DNA from: [Eubacterium] siraeum
GTDB lineage: Bacteria > Bacillota > Clostridia > Oscillospirales > Ruminococcaceae
Assembly (NCBI GenBank): GCA_025150425.1
Contig: CP102281.1
Coordinates: 248,001 to 312,000, forward strand
Length of the DNA stretch: 64,000 nucleotides
Direction: 5' to 3'
In this document: positions 29,901 to 38,910 of the stretch, piece after piece
How positions within the stretch are numbered: position 1 is the stretch's first letter
How the letters are laid out: the number at the start of each line of letters is the position of its first letter
The notes under the pieces: model-generated
Databases searched by the model: none
What the model was told of the DNA's origin: nothing
Seen by the model: the letters and a program-made list of their open reading frames with translations, nothing else
Translations under genes and position numbers: made by a program

Positions 29901-32900
29901 CTATACGGTTGACGGAAGTGCAAAGACAGAGCTGTTCGGTGATATTTATGACGCTTTTGATAAGGCTAATGAGATAGGTACGGCTACTGTAACGCTGTAT
30001 AAGGATATTACAGACAAATGTACACAGGAGATTACCGTTATGGGCAATGTAACGCTTGAACTGAACGGTAAAACACTGGGTGGTCGTTATGGCATAGCGC
30101 GTATACCGGTATCTGACGGTGGCACGCTTACTGTAAACGGCGATGGCGATATGGATACACCTATTTACGTTAATGAAAACTCAAAATTAGTCATTAACGG
30201 CGGTGGATACTTCAATTCTGTGTCAGTTAAAAAAGGAGGCAACGCAGAAATAGGCGGCGGCACTATACGAGGTCTGTCCGTTCGCGGTAACGTAAAACTC
30301 AGCGGCGGTAAATTCAACGACATCGAGATACTTAACGGCAATCTTGAATCTGTTCTGGCTGACGGTTATGCTTATAAAGTGGACGGCGGTGCATGGCTTT
30401 CAATTGCAGAACGTGCAGAGAGCGTTTATAGCAGTTTGAATAACAACGATAAACCGTTGAGTGTAGAAGAAGCGCCGATAAAGAGCGCAAGTATTGCGTG
30501 GCACGGCGGAGGAACTCCTGTTGTATACCGTAACGGAGCGAAAAATTTAGACGTCAATGTTACATACGAATTGGCGGACGCTTCAAAGCAGATAACCTAT
30601 TCGGACTATGTAAACGGCAATAATCGCAGTAAAGATTCTGAGTTTTCTGATAACTGGTATAGGGTATTGGGTTATGAAATCGGTGATATTATAACGGAAG
30701 ACGGTGAGGTTGAATATTACACTGTACTGAAGTGTGACGGATACGAATATAAGTCGAATGTGCTTAAGCTTACACTTGCGACCTGCTCACACCCGGAGGA
30801 AAGATTTTTATACAATAACAACGGATGGGTAACCTGCGGTATATGCGATCTCGGAATAGACGCTCAGGTAATAAAGGCTGACGGTGAGCCGTTAGGCTAT
30901 GCGGATATGAATACTGCCTTAAAGCTGGCGCAGGAGAACGAGGGCAGCACTGTAAAGCTGATGTCCCTCACATCTGCTTCTACGTTAACCGTGACGGGCG
31001 GCAAGTTTACTGTTGACTTTAACGGTAAAAAGGTACGTCATTCGTTCGATGTCAACGGCGGTGACGTGACTTTCACTTCTTCAGCAGAAAAAGCCGATGC
31101 AGAAAATCTGCAAAGCACAATCAAAGTAAACGGAGCTGACGCTAAGGTTACAATTGACGGTAAAATCAAGCTGAAAAGAGTAAGAACATTAAGCGGTACG
31201 CTTACAGTAAACAGTACCGATGGCTATATTGATGAACTGTCAACAGAAGGCGGAAAGACTGTTATAGACGGTGCAAGAATCGGTGCACTGAGAACTTTCG
31301 GCGGTGAAGCGGTCATCAATGATGTTAATGCCGATTCTTTAACTATGTGTGACAACCGCTCCGGTGAAAGCGAATATAACATCTCTATCGTAAGCGGTAG
31401 GTTCGGCAGTTTCACTTGCAATGCAGACAGCGGTTATACTTTAGGTATGGCAATTGCGAGTGGAAGCGTAGTTTTCGGCAATAGTATGAATGGCATTACT
31501 GTTTACACATACGAGGCTATTCAGACCATGACAAAAACCGATAGAATTTTTGTTGAAAAGTGCGTTCATAAGGACGGAAGCGGCAGTTATGTGCTTGACG
31601 GTAATCCCTGTCCTTACTGCAATGAGGAAATCGTTGCAACTGTAAGCTATACGGCAAACGGCGGCGAAGAGACGGATCTGTTCAGCGATATTTATGACGC
31701 TTTTGCCAAGGCTAACGAGGTAGGTACGGCTACTGTAACGCTGCAGAAGAACATCACGGACGATATTACAGATACGATAGCTGTTACAGGCAATGTTACG
31801 CTTGAACTTAACGGTAAAAGGCTCTCACAACCCGGTACTGATGTATGGTATTCCATAGAAGTAACGAGCGGTAAGCTGACCGCTAACGGCAGTGGCTTAA
31901 TAAAACGTGTTGCCGTTCGCAACAGCGGCGATGCGGAAATCAACGGTGGTACTTTCTCTGACTTCATAATTAAAGACGGCGGTAACGCTGTAATTAAAGG
32001 CGGTCAATTCTACAGCTTACAGGTTTACGGCGAGGGCAGAAACGTAGGACAGCTTCTTGCGGATGGCTATGCCTATTGGAGTTTTATCGATTCCGGCATC
32101 TGGTCTACTATTGCAGAGCGTGAAAAGCAGGATATAGCTAATGTAGAAGTAAAGGAAGCGCCGATAAAGAGTGCAACGGCGACAGCAAATAAGACTGTGC
32201 TGTACCGCAACGGCGGAGGTGCACGGCAGATCTCATTTAAATTCAATGTTAAGACAAGCGACGGATACACGGTAAGTGATGCCAATAAGGTCACAGTCGG
32301 TTTATATGTCGGCGATACCTTAATAAGAGAGAGCGACTTCGGCGGAAATTCATCTACGTTTGCAAATGCAAGTGAAATTTCCGATACTGACGGCACTGTA
32401 AAGGCACATCTTGTTATCAAGCTGAACGGATATGAGTATGTGACGAATGATGTCGAGTTTGAAATAGCGACCTGTACGCATCCGTATGACGCATTAACGA
32501 CAGACGAGTATGATTACTATCGTTGTTCGTTATGTGATGCCGGCATAAATGCGATACTTGTTAAAACAAACGGCGACAAGGCATGCTATACCGACAATGT
32601 GCCCGAAGCATTTGAATCAGCACAGCTTGAGGAGAACAACGGCTGTACATTAGAATTATACAGAGGTGTGAACAGAGACTGTGAGATCACACAGGGCAGC
32701 TTTACCGTTTTATTCAAGAAAACGGGAAGTGCATCTGCTGTGATCAAAGTAAGCGGCGGAAATGTCAAGATCACGGGAGATGACGGCTGTACATTATCGA
32801 AGTATCCTGGAAGCTCGGTGGGATATCTCATAGCTGTAACGGGCGGCACGGTAACGTTTGATGACATAACTATCAACGATGACAGTATCAGCGTAAGCGG

Positions 32901-35900
32901 CGGCAAGACTGTTATAAACGGCGGTACTTATAATAAGCTGAGCGTCAGCGGAGGTACGGTCACTATAAACAGCGGTACATTCAGCAGCATAGATGTAAGC
33001 GCAGAGGGCAAGGCACTGAAAGATCTGCTCGGCGAGAACAAGGCGTTTGCGACAAGCGACGGAAAGCTGTTTGACGCAAGCAAGGTTTCGGAAAGCGATA
33101 ATTCACTTACGGTAATCGACCACAGCAAGCATGAGTATGACGAAACAGGAAGGTGCGGCTGCGGTTATCAGTGTGCACACAGTGAGATCAATGCGGAAGG
33201 TGTATGCAACGAGTGCAATGCAAAGATGTATGCTGCAGTCACTGTAAAGAGTGAGACCGGAACAACGGTAAAATACTTTACAAAACTTACGGAAGCGTTT
33301 GAGTTTGCGGCAAAGAACGAAAACAAGGGCTGTACGCTGAAAATGCTCAGAGATTTCTTCGATAGAAATACTGACATTAACGTAAACGGCGGAAAACTTA
33401 CTGTCGATATGAACGGCTTTGGTGTCTATATCAATAGCTTTAACGGATCCGGAACCCAAATCACTATACGCAGTGACAGTAAGTGTACTTTTGGGGTTGA
33501 AAATGGATTTAGCATGGACGGCGGCACTGTTACTTTCTCGGGAGAGGTCAGCGTAGTTTGCCAGAATGTGAAATTAAATGCCACATACTTCTCCTCCTAT
33601 GTTGAAACGCTGAAAATTGATACGCTGATTTTAGAAGACGGTGTTCTGCTTAAACAGCTGGCAAGTATCACGAATGCTAATATCGCTAATATAGACTGCT
33701 CAAGTGAAATTTATCTTTATCAAATTTTAGCGAGCGGCAGCCGTGTCGATTCTCAGCTGTACAGCGCTCTGAAAGCAAACGCTTCGTCAAACTTCGATAA
33801 CGTAAGAATAATAAGATGCGACCACCCGGACGGTGTGGGCAGAGATAACCGTTGCATATACTGCAATTCATTGATCGCTGCAAGCGTAAGCTATACCGAG
33901 AACGGAGCGGAAAAGACAGAATATTTTGTTAAGGAAGATCTGGGAAAGGCGTTTGCCAAGGCAAACAGCGTTGCAAGTGCAACAATAACAATGCTGATGT
34001 CTTCCGTTTATGATACAGACTACCTCCCTGTTACAGGTGATGTTACACTTATTGCAAATGGCGATAACGCCATCTTGTATAATACAGTAAAGGTCGCCGA
34101 TGGCGGTAAGCTGACACTTAGAGGCAACGCCAATATTTTCGCTGTAATTGCCGAGCCGGGCTCCAGGTTGACTGCCGAAGAAGCCACAAGAATCGCATAT
34201 CTCACCGTAAACGGCGGAGATGTTAAGCTCAGCGGCGGACAATATGATAACATTACGGTAAAAGATGGCAAGATAACAGATATTCTCGGCAACGGCTATG
34301 CGTATAAGAAAACAGAGGGCGGTGCATGGCTGACGCTTAAAGAACGTGAGATGTCGGAAGCAAGCGGTGTTACCGTTGCTAAGGCACCGATAGTACAAGC
34401 AACGCTTAGCACAGAAATAAACAAGCTGTATCGCAACAGCAACGCAAACCCCACGCTGAAGTTCAACCTTGCTCTTGCTCACGGCTCGAACCTGAACGAC
34501 TCGTATGTAAGTAAGAGATACGGTATAAACTCCTATGTAAGCGGAGATATAATTTATAGCAGCTTAAGCGCACTTGTAAAGGACGCTAAATTGTCGGCAG
34601 ACGAAATAATTGATAAGGCAGGCGACAGCGATGTTGCTGAGATATACTACGTAGTTACTACCGATGACGGCTATGAAATAAAGTCGAACACTGTAAGCAT
34701 AGACCTTGTTGACTGTGATCATTCTCAGGTGGTCGATCCTACAGCGGTTGAGGGAAACGGAGGCAACATTACTAAGCCGACATATTGCGAGATATGCGAG
34801 AGCAAGTTCAATGCAAAGATAACAAAGGGCGACGATGTCAAGTATTATAACGATCTTGACGAGGCTGCGAAAGACGCTCAGAAGAGCGAAAACGAGGGCT
34901 GTACCTTATATCCGCTTTATAACAAGAACGGATACGGCGGTCAGTTAGTCATAACCGAAGGTAACTTCACGCTCAAGTACGCAGTTCGTACAGCGTTCTC
35001 ACGTCCGATCATCATAAACGGCAAGGCAAAGCTGACGGTTACGGGACGTTGTGCGGTGACAGCGTTTGAGAATCAAGACGCATTCATAGTGAGGGGCGGT
35101 GATGTCACATTTGACGGGCTTGCAACAGGCAGCAATGTGACCATAAACGGCGGAAATGTTACAATGGCCGCAAACAATATAAATTGCCTTACTATACACG
35201 GCGGTAATGTATCCATTTCGTCAGGTGGGTTTGCCGAAATCGTAACTACGGTCAGTGATAAGGTGATAGCCGATTATATCGATCACGGCTTCTGGGTACA
35301 GGACAGAGGAACAAAAGAGTGGATAGATATATACAGTCTTAATAAGGCAACGGCATCATCGACAAGCGGACTTACGGTACGGTTGTGTCCGATGCAGATA
35401 ATCAAGCCGATTGATACTGTATATTACACCAACGGTTATTATCCCGACGGTATACCGTCACTTCAAATAAGCGCAGTGCCGTGGTATTCAGGCGAGGTCG
35501 ACGCAAAAGTTGCTTATCAGTGGATCGCCATTGATGAAAACGGCAACGAAACAGAGATAGAGGGCGCTACGGACAGAAAGCTGTCGCTCGAAAATCTCAC
35601 AACGGGCAGGTACTACTGCCGTCTTACCTACAGCAATGCTGCAACGGCGGGAGTTTCGATGGCGTCGGACGTTGTAACGGCTACGATAACCGAATGTGAG
35701 CATTCCGGAGGAGAGGCTACCTGCACCGAAAAGGCAAAATGTGAAATATGCGGTGCGGAGTATGGCGAACCTCTCGGTCACGACTATGTTGTAATCAAAG
35801 TAGTTGAGCCTGACTATCGCAACGAAGGCTACAGCGTATTTGAATGCACAAGATGTAAGGATTCATATATCGGAAACCGTGTTCCCGTAAAGCCTATTCC

Positions 35901-37206
35901 CGACGTGGAAGAAATAGCGGTTGAAAAGACGACATACAATGAAGTCGATATAAGCTGGAAGAATATAAGCGGCGTTGACGGATATTATGTCGAATGCTAT
36001 GTCGGCAATCAGTGGAAGCAGATTAACTGCAGTGCTGACGGCGACAGAGTAGCGGCAAAGCTGAGCGGTCTTTCTGCAGGCCTTAAATATAAGGTAAGGA
36101 TAGCGGCTTATGCAGGAAGCTTCACCGGCAAGTTCAGATGTTTCTATGTTGATACCGTTCCTTCTCCTGTATGGAATATAAATACGGTGAAGGCTACAGA
36201 TGAAACGGTAAGAATAAGCTGGAGCAGAAACACCAGAGCGGACGGCTACAAGGTAGAGTGGTACATTGATAATCAGTGGTCTGCAAAGACTGTTACCGGC
36301 AACAATAATATATCGGCGGTTATAGACGGACTTTGTGCAGGAACACGATATAAAGTAAGGGTAAGCGCATATAAGGGCGACCTTTACAGCCCGTATACAT
36401 ACGGCTATATCGATACGCTCCCGTCAAAAGTTACGGGTATTACGCAGACAGTAACATCTTCTTCGTTTACGCTTAAATGGGATAAGAACGAAAGTGCGGA
36501 CGGTTATACCGTTCAGTACTATGCAGACGGTAAGTGGAATGAAAAGACGCTGACCGGCAATAACAAAACTACCGTTACAATAGGCTCTCTTAAGGGCTAC
36601 AAAACCTACAAGGTCAGAATAAAGGCTTATAAGGGTGAGCTTCAGAGTACATTCGACGATATTTATATCACTACCGCTCCGACAAAGGTCAGCGGTCTTA
36701 AGGTAAAGAGCGCAGTTGACTCAAAGGCAGTAGTTATATGGAATGCGGATGCAAACGCTGACGGATATAATGTAGGATACTATATCGGCGGTAAGTGGGT
36801 CGAAAAGACCATAACCGATAATAAGACAGCAATGGCTGTGCTTGGCGGACTTACACCTTACAGCACATATAAAGTAAGGGTAAGAGCGTATAAGGGCAAT
36901 CTGTACGGTGATTACAGCTATACTACGGTTACTGCAGTGCTTTCACCGGTAACCGATATCAAGGTTGTATCGGCAAAAAGCAACTCGATAACCGTTAAGT
37001 GGGGTAAAAACGCCAGTGCAGACGGATATAAGGTTGAAATTTACAAAGGCGGCAAGTGGGTCAAAAAGACGTTAAAGGGCAGTACGAATGCTACTGTCAC
37101 TATTGGCGGACTCAGGGCCGGAAGCGTGTATAAGGTAAGGATTGCGTCTTATAAGGGTGCAAATACAAGCGCTTATACTTATGCAAATGTGAATACAGCC
37201 AAATAA
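23908..37206 (+). CDS. Giant secreted repeat protein with Cys modules and FN3 domains, 4432 aa
   Basis: One uninterrupted frame with AGGAGG before the ATG. A signal peptide (KKKFVRLISAVLSAAMT to AFAEG) directs secretion. The N-terminal region has WSWDYDTKTLTLDGVNI, a signature of right-handed beta-helix carbohydrate-binding modules. The body (about 575-3960) alternates about 14 short Cys/His modules of the form CxH...GxCxxC (near residues 575, 826, 1045, 1272, 1517, 1710, 1969, 2291, 2550, 2854, 3071, 3302, 3601, 3929) with 200-300 residue segments of short Gly/Asn strands such as VSGGTVTINSGTFSSI that look like beta-solenoid turns. Five fibronectin type III domains finish the protein. There is no LPXTG, dockerin, SLH or membrane helix, so attachment is unexplained. 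Adhesion or glycan binding is inference. A strong terminator follows. Confidence 0.8.
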   Translation: MKKKFVRLISAVLSAAMTLTAVPLSAFAEGEAHTHDGESNVITTPLDFREKTADENGVGWSWDYDTKTLTLDGVNIQATTEENMMSVVTVPDGTKIVLNGENTIVQTNTDDSDTYVLSAVNTDTTNCDGTMTISGNGVLNAENRSTDSMARSLGGSIILNGGTVNATGTVKTNSLEIHNDGVLNANATTASFEGVAVNVSRGITVDGNGSLTAVGCANESTLNSAILLTSNFDKISVSENGSITVPEGNAARVGIYYSGNNGDGMDAEISGGKVTAYGAKYGIYKVNLIMSGTGSVYTTGGSYAIGQTSPEIDMDELIVRGSADFKAEESAVTGEVELKDGYYEIGGADAKTVVIKPDTSPRIILGKQTGIFKTEEYEIIEGMTDTKLKGTVYFDITLKNMSDEEFADARGYFGGDEPDLSASIIKTDYGWVCMVCDTEFSVTYDTDNTLTIKCGDIVSNTVQVKSNANRFNKVTQGDNTNRTVFYTNTSQEEKDNYKLVSTYTVDSESISYNWYSTNSAYSADELGAAVSGSNGEFKLADNIPAGNYVLYCDITYSDGDSTETVTEKFTFTYKECAHENGYSDGKCTNCGALCDHSNIDIDTGKCNECAHQFVATISTDGSAPTGYDTLADCLDSITADTGNYVKIYQDIGDASATAALDTIDVNHNVMIDLNGRKLNNIKLGVNKDVTLTLTGTAGSYVKQVYVRKGGSFIIDSVANVEFDTIFVEAGAGLAVNDGAKVTTASLTVKASVNDDGTTTTSVKLATGMKIGGLTYWRQDGSGLLKLGNLLDVTRQALQYDESGEYHDLYKEFVSKGLPVALTVVEHTDADHKYGSGTGRCEKCGKPCEHGGDINTDTGICSICGAVVSVAIYTSADGNLSSYLDADELHSLLNEYNGSGTIKLFKDYSKPSAQYDLYGELTIDVNGRQFNIRSITPCKNGKLTIKNSGNPVMLGCNVYPTNDASYAGGTLIIDGDVVLDTSIYVYDSSTVILKDGAYTAGLYARDSKTLYDMLGEGKAFFKTDGTLFNASVKEISSSETLTVKAHSHTYVDGKCGCGYVCPHSDVDSKTGKCNECEYQYAAVIVKDGAVASVYKETEMGAAFETADSDANTGCTLKVYKNYTGSYTTLSGKFTLWIAEKANVGTLTVSGDITVTGSGKSNSFYGDFDVANGGKLTFDENCGAMGTVSVGAGTFDCYCSIGITLNINDASSDVILHGGSFRKICYNGGGDRANAEILTLLAENRMFMKYPNAEPIDGSKTLLKDGLATVFVASHEDHSYDSTTGKCTICGKRCGHTDVDSKTGVCLTCEYQLTAGVSGVGTAKYFDNIDDAFTAALSEENSGCTLTLYKHCEITQSVEIGQATVTVDVNGYSLGGEADISVNNGGVLYLKDSRKSTYYGCIDAPFSVNGGTLINGTADGGSSAADVLNLVINSAKCVEIYGGIFENVYIAHASGVALYGGRYNTICGEESNSTPVNDLLAKGYAFATLNSVTHLPESIVDGSAKTIGDGLTNVMVVAHEHRYNVETGKCPCGVCALAIFTETTQSSETYTFIESETQFKNIAENEADGVLKLTGDVDCIVKGIIINGNKTIDMNGHTLNVSVGTEEISAVAVYGNVTFENSGSSRAVINATGVYSYGMVTVNGDIEFDTFAIFEDGDALINAGVFKSIYVQGRSVIEILGSGKALASESGEILNASVQQIYRAGDNMFVTAHPKHTYDDHGNCACGYKCLHDGEGQVDEDSANKVCSECGAKIYAKVTTADGKVKYFDDITEGLRYADKAENKGCVFTLVTSGKINSGVTLSSGQFTIATATTNNNYVLGPYAGKITIDGADVIAEGDMEIRCKVNVKSGSLTLPEGSSAGFDSIAISGGTVTISEGVNADSYVGADNLFVSEDATDAKLTIGGGTYGNINLGQFKLKDVIASGVRVISYDNPTDPTAEKTAKALLYSDIAEKNNFDSENGTVSYYLVTKCEHKNEDGSYAFNDGVCKYCNSEFAASVSYTVDGSAKTELFGDIYDAFDKANEIGTATVTLYKDITDKCTQEITVMGNVTLELNGKTLGGRYGIARIPVSDGGTLTVNGDGDMDTPIYVNENSKLVINGGGYFNSVSVKKGGNAEIGGGTIRGLSVRGNVKLSGGKFNDIEILNGNLESVLADGYAYKVDGGAWLSIAERAESVYSSLNNNDKPLSVEEAPIKSASIAWHGGGTPVVYRNGAKNLDVNVTYELADASKQITYSDYVNGNNRSKDSEFSDNWYRVLGYEIGDIITEDGEVEYYTVLKCDGYEYKSNVLKLTLATCSHPEERFLYNNNGWVTCGICDLGIDAQVIKADGEPLGYADMNTALKLAQENEGSTVKLMSLTSASTLTVTGGKFTVDFNGKKVRHSFDVNGGDVTFTSSAEKADAENLQSTIKVNGADAKVTIDGKIKLKRVRTLSGTLTVNSTDGYIDELSTEGGKTVIDGARIGALRTFGGEAVINDVNADSLTMCDNRSGESEYNISIVSGRFGSFTCNADSGYTLGMAIASGSVVFGNSMNGITVYTYEAIQTMTKTDRIFVEKCVHKDGSGSYVLDGNPCPYCNEEIVATVSYTANGGEETDLFSDIYDAFAKANEVGTATVTLQKNITDDITDTIAVTGNVTLELNGKRLSQPGTDVWYSIEVTSGKLTANGSGLIKRVAVRNSGDAEINGGTFSDFIIKDGGNAVIKGGQFYSLQVYGEGRNVGQLLADGYAYWSFIDSGIWSTIAEREKQDIANVEVKEAPIKSATATANKTVLYRNGGGARQISFKFNVKTSDGYTVSDANKVTVGLYVGDTLIRESDFGGNSSTFANASEISDTDGTVKAHLVIKLNGYEYVTNDVEFEIATCTHPYDALTTDEYDYYRCSLCDAGINAILVKTNGDKACYTDNVPEAFESAQLEENNGCTLELYRGVNRDCEITQGSFTVLFKKTGSASAVIKVSGGNVKITGDDGCTLSKYPGSSVGYLIAVTGGTVTFDDITINDDSISVSGGKTVINGGTYNKLSVSGGTVTINSGTFSSIDVSAEGKALKDLLGENKAFATSDGKLFDASKVSESDNSLTVIDHSKHEYDETGRCGCGYQCAHSEINAEGVCNECNAKMYAAVTVKSETGTTVKYFTKLTEAFEFAAKNENKGCTLKMLRDFFDRNTDINVNGGKLTVDMNGFGVYINSFNGSGTQITIRSDSKCTFGVENGFSMDGGTVTFSGEVSVVCQNVKLNATYFSSYVETLKIDTLILEDGVLLKQLASITNANIANIDCSSEIYLYQILASGSRVDSQLYSALKANASSNFDNVRIIRCDHPDGVGRDNRCIYCNSLIAASVSYTENGAEKTEYFVKEDLGKAFAKANSVASATITMLMSSVYDTDYLPVTGDVTLIANGDNAILYNTVKVADGGKLTLRGNANIFAVIAEPGSRLTAEEATRIAYLTVNGGDVKLSGGQYDNITVKDGKITDILGNGYAYKKTEGGAWLTLKEREMSEASGVTVAKAPIVQATLSTEINKLYRNSNANPTLKFNLALAHGSNLNDSYVSKRYGINSYVSGDIIYSSLSALVKDAKLSADEIIDKAGDSDVAEIYYVVTTDDGYEIKSNTVSIDLVDCDHSQVVDPTAVEGNGGNITKPTYCEICESKFNAKITKGDDVKYYNDLDEAAKDAQKSENEGCTLYPLYNKNGYGGQLVITEGNFTLKYAVRTAFSRPIIINGKAKLTVTGRCAVTAFENQDAFIVRGGDVTFDGLATGSNVTINGGNVTMAANNINCLTIHGGNVSISSGGFAEIVTTVSDKVIADYIDHGFWVQDRGTKEWIDIYSLNKATASSTSGLTVRLCPMQIIKPIDTVYYTNGYYPDGIPSLQISAVPWYSGEVDAKVAYQWIAIDENGNETEIEGATDRKLSLENLTTGRYYCRLTYSNAATAGVSMASDVVTATITECEHSGGEATCTEKAKCEICGAEYGEPLGHDYVVIKVVEPDYRNEGYSVFECTRCKDSYIGNRVPVKPIPDVEEIAVEKTTYNEVDISWKNISGVDGYYVECYVGNQWKQINCSADGDRVAAKLSGLSAGLKYKVRIAAYAGSFTGKFRCFYVDTVPSPVWNINTVKATDETVRISWSRNTRADGYKVEWYIDNQWSAKTVTGNNNISAVIDGLCAGTRYKVRVSAYKGDLYSPYTYGYIDTLPSKVTGITQTVTSSSFTLKWDKNESADGYTVQYYADGKWNEKTLTGNNKTTVTIGSLKGYKTYKVRIKAYKGELQSTFDDIYITTAPTKVSGLKVKSAVDSKAVVIWNADANADGYNVGYYIGGKWVEKTITDNKTAMAVLGGLTPYSTYKVRVRAYKGNLYGDYSYTTVTAVLSPVTDIKVVSAKSNSITVKWGKNASADGYKVEIYKGGKWVKKTLKGSTNATVTIGGLRAGSVYKVRIASYKGANTSAYTYANVNTAK
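35901..37203 (+). repeat. Five tandem fibronectin type III domains
   Basis: Within the giant gene, about 4000-4432 in residues. Each unit of about 87 residues has the pattern ISW...ADGYKV...YKVRI.AYKG. The third to fifth units are closest to one another (LKWDKNESADGYTVQYY, VIWNADANADGYNVGYY, VKWGKNASADGYKVEIY), pointing to recent duplication. Confidence 0.8.
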
Positions 37207-37220
37207 GCTGAAAGTAAAAA

Positions 37221-37252
37221 AAGAGAACACCGGGCGACCGGTGTTCTTTTTT
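37221..37252 (+). terminator. Intrinsic terminator of the giant gene
   Basis: AGAACACCGG (37224-37233) pairs with CCGGTGTTCT (37238-37247) around GCGA, followed by TTTTT. Confidence 0.9.
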
Positions 37253-37288
37253 GTGTATCAGATGCGTTTTTACTATAAGAACAAGCTG

Positions 37289-37314
37289 AGCCGTAAGCAA
37301 GAGTGCTTACGGCT
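37289..37314. terminator. Hairpin, possible terminator
   Basis: AGCCGTAAGCA and TGCTTACGGCT around a 4-base loop, between the giant gene and the convergent rubrerythrin gene. T content on either side is modest, so it may act for the minus-strand gene or as a backup. Confidence 0.5.
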
Positions 37315-37409
37315 TGGTTTGTTTATTGCTTTTTATGATACGCCGTTTTGCTGTCCTGCGGTAAGCAGAATTTTGAAAAGGCGAATCCGGTGCGGCTCAC
37401 AGCCGCCGC

Positions 37410-37961
37410 TTACTTGAAGTATCTGTTCAGCAGACCCTCGAAAGCCTTGCCGTGACGGGCTTCGTCCTTAGCCATCTCGTGAACTGTGTCGTGGATAGCG
37501 TCAAGATTTAACTGCTTTGCTCTCTTAGCGAGGTCGAGCTTGCCCTGTGTAGCGCCGTGCTCTGCGGCAACTCTCTTTTCGAGGTTTTCCTTAGTCGATG
37601 CGCTTACAACATCGCCTAAAAGCTCTGCGAACTTTGCTGCGTGTTCAGCCTCTTCCCAAGCTGCCTTTTCGTAGTAAAGGCCTACCTCGGGGTAACCTTC
37701 TCTGTGAGCGGCTCTTGCCATAGCGAGATACATACCTACCTCTGTGCATTCGCCCTCGAAGTTTGCCTTTAAGCCTGCAAGAATCTCCTCATCCTCAACT
37801 GCCTTTGCAACGCCTACCTTGTGCTCGTCTGCAAATACAAGCTTATCGTTTTCCTTAAGCTCTGTGAACTTGCTGCCGGGAACCTTGCACTGGGGGCAGA
37901 ACTCGGGAGGTGTATCTCCCTCATGAACGTAACCGCATACCGGACATACCCACTTTTTCAT
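37410..37961 (-). CDS. Rubrerythrin, rubredoxin-first (reverse) type
   Basis: A 183-residue peroxide-scavenging iron protein. The N-terminal rubredoxin domain has Cys6, Cys9, Cys22 and Cys25 ([19 protein letters not shown]) for an Fe(SCys)4 centre; the ferritin-like domain that follows supplies the diiron ligands ([44 protein letters not shown]). This order is that of the clostridial reverse rubrerythrins that act as NADH-dependent peroxidases in strict anaerobes. It is a single-gene unit with its own strong promoter and a palindrome next to it. Confidence 0.93.
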   Translation of the reverse strand: MKKWVCPVCGYVHEGDTPPEFCPQCKVPGSKFTELKENDKLVFADEHKVGVAKAVEDEEILAGLKANFEGECTEVGMYLAMARAAHREGYPEVGLYYEKAAWEEAEHAAKFAELLGDVVSASTKENLEKRVAAEHGATQGKLDLAKRAKQLNLDAIHDTVHEMAKDEARHGKAFEGLLNRYFK

Positions 37962-38019
37962 AGTAAATTACCTATCCTTTCATTGTGATAAAATCTTTAT
38001 TTTCTCATTGTTGTTAGCA

Positions 38020-38080
38020 AAATCAGTAACGCTTACTGATTTGTTGGTTTTATTATAACCTATACTTCGGCGTTTGTCAA
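38020..38080 (-). promoter_or_regulatory. Rubrerythrin promoter with downstream palindrome
   Basis: On the minus strand TTGACA (38075-38080), 17-base spacer, TATAAT (38052-38057). Nine bases below the -10 box is the perfect dyad AAATCAGTAA-CGC-TTACTGATTT (38020-38042), placed where a bound repressor would block early transcription. It could also fold as a 5' UTR hairpin. Confidence 0.8.
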
Positions 38081-38099
38081 GAGGTTTTGCAAAATTTTT

Positions 38100-38830
38100 T
38101 TGTAAAAAATAGGTTAGTTGAGGCTTACTTGTGGGCGAGGTTTTGGAAGGGTTGGCGAGGGGCGAGTTGTGATTGTGAGAAGGCTGTGGGGATGTCAGTA
38201 ATCGGTGTAACGATCCCTCAGTCTTGCGACAGATAGGGTTGAGCGGATATTAACGTTGATTAAATCGCAGAATGTTGCAATTTATAATAAGAAAAAGTCT
38301 TGTCGCAATCCAGCTCCCTTTGGCAAGGGAGCCAAGAATGTTTGCGATTTGCTACATTTTGCGAAACCGACAAAGTGTTTATAAGCCAAGTTTGGCGTTT
38401 GCAGTTTATATGCGGTTGTGATGAATTGTAGGAATATTCGTAGGGGAGTGTCTGTGTGTGCTTTTTGGTTTCGCATCCGTGCGAAACTTTGGGCACACAC
38501 TTAAGGCATCCTTGCCTTGCTTGCCCCTCCCGAAACATCATTGCAATTATCAAAAATCAAGTTAATATATAAAAATGAAAATTTGATTGCAATCCGCTAT
38601 TGATGATTGATAGATTAAAAACGCTGAGAAAATCAATAACTACGGTGCAACGGGAGGGGCAAGCCCCTCGCCCTACGAAAAGTGGGTGGGATAGTGCGGA
38701 TACAGAATCATATCGGAGAATACAGATGTTAGCATTACGAAAAGTGAGAGGAATAATGCGGTTTTGGAAGTTTAGGGCGGCGAGGGGGATTACCGTTTTC
38801 AGCCGATTAAATGCCGTTTGTGCCTATTTC
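38100..38830. repeat. Mosaic intergenic repeats, block C
   Basis: No gene supported. The part 38640-38705 repeats the GGTGCAACGGGAGGGGCAAG and ACGAAAAGTGGGTGGGATAG modules of block B in the same orientation, and 38300-38335 has a CTCCCTTTGGCAAGGGAG palindrome related to those in A and B. The rest is AT-rich and unrecognised. Open frames of 60-100 codons here are not gene-like. Confidence 0.6.
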
Positions 38831-38831
38831 G

Positions 38832-38860
38832 TTGCAATTGCCGAGAAAAACGATTATAAT
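38832..38860 (+). promoter_or_regulatory. Promoter of the clostripain-like gene
   Basis: TTGCAA (38832-38837), 17-base spacer, TATAAT (38855-38860), 50 bases before the chosen ATG. Confidence 0.65.
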
Positions 38861-38910
38861 TAATATGTGAGAATATGGTTATAATTACGGCTAAGAGAAA
38901 AGGAGAGCTT

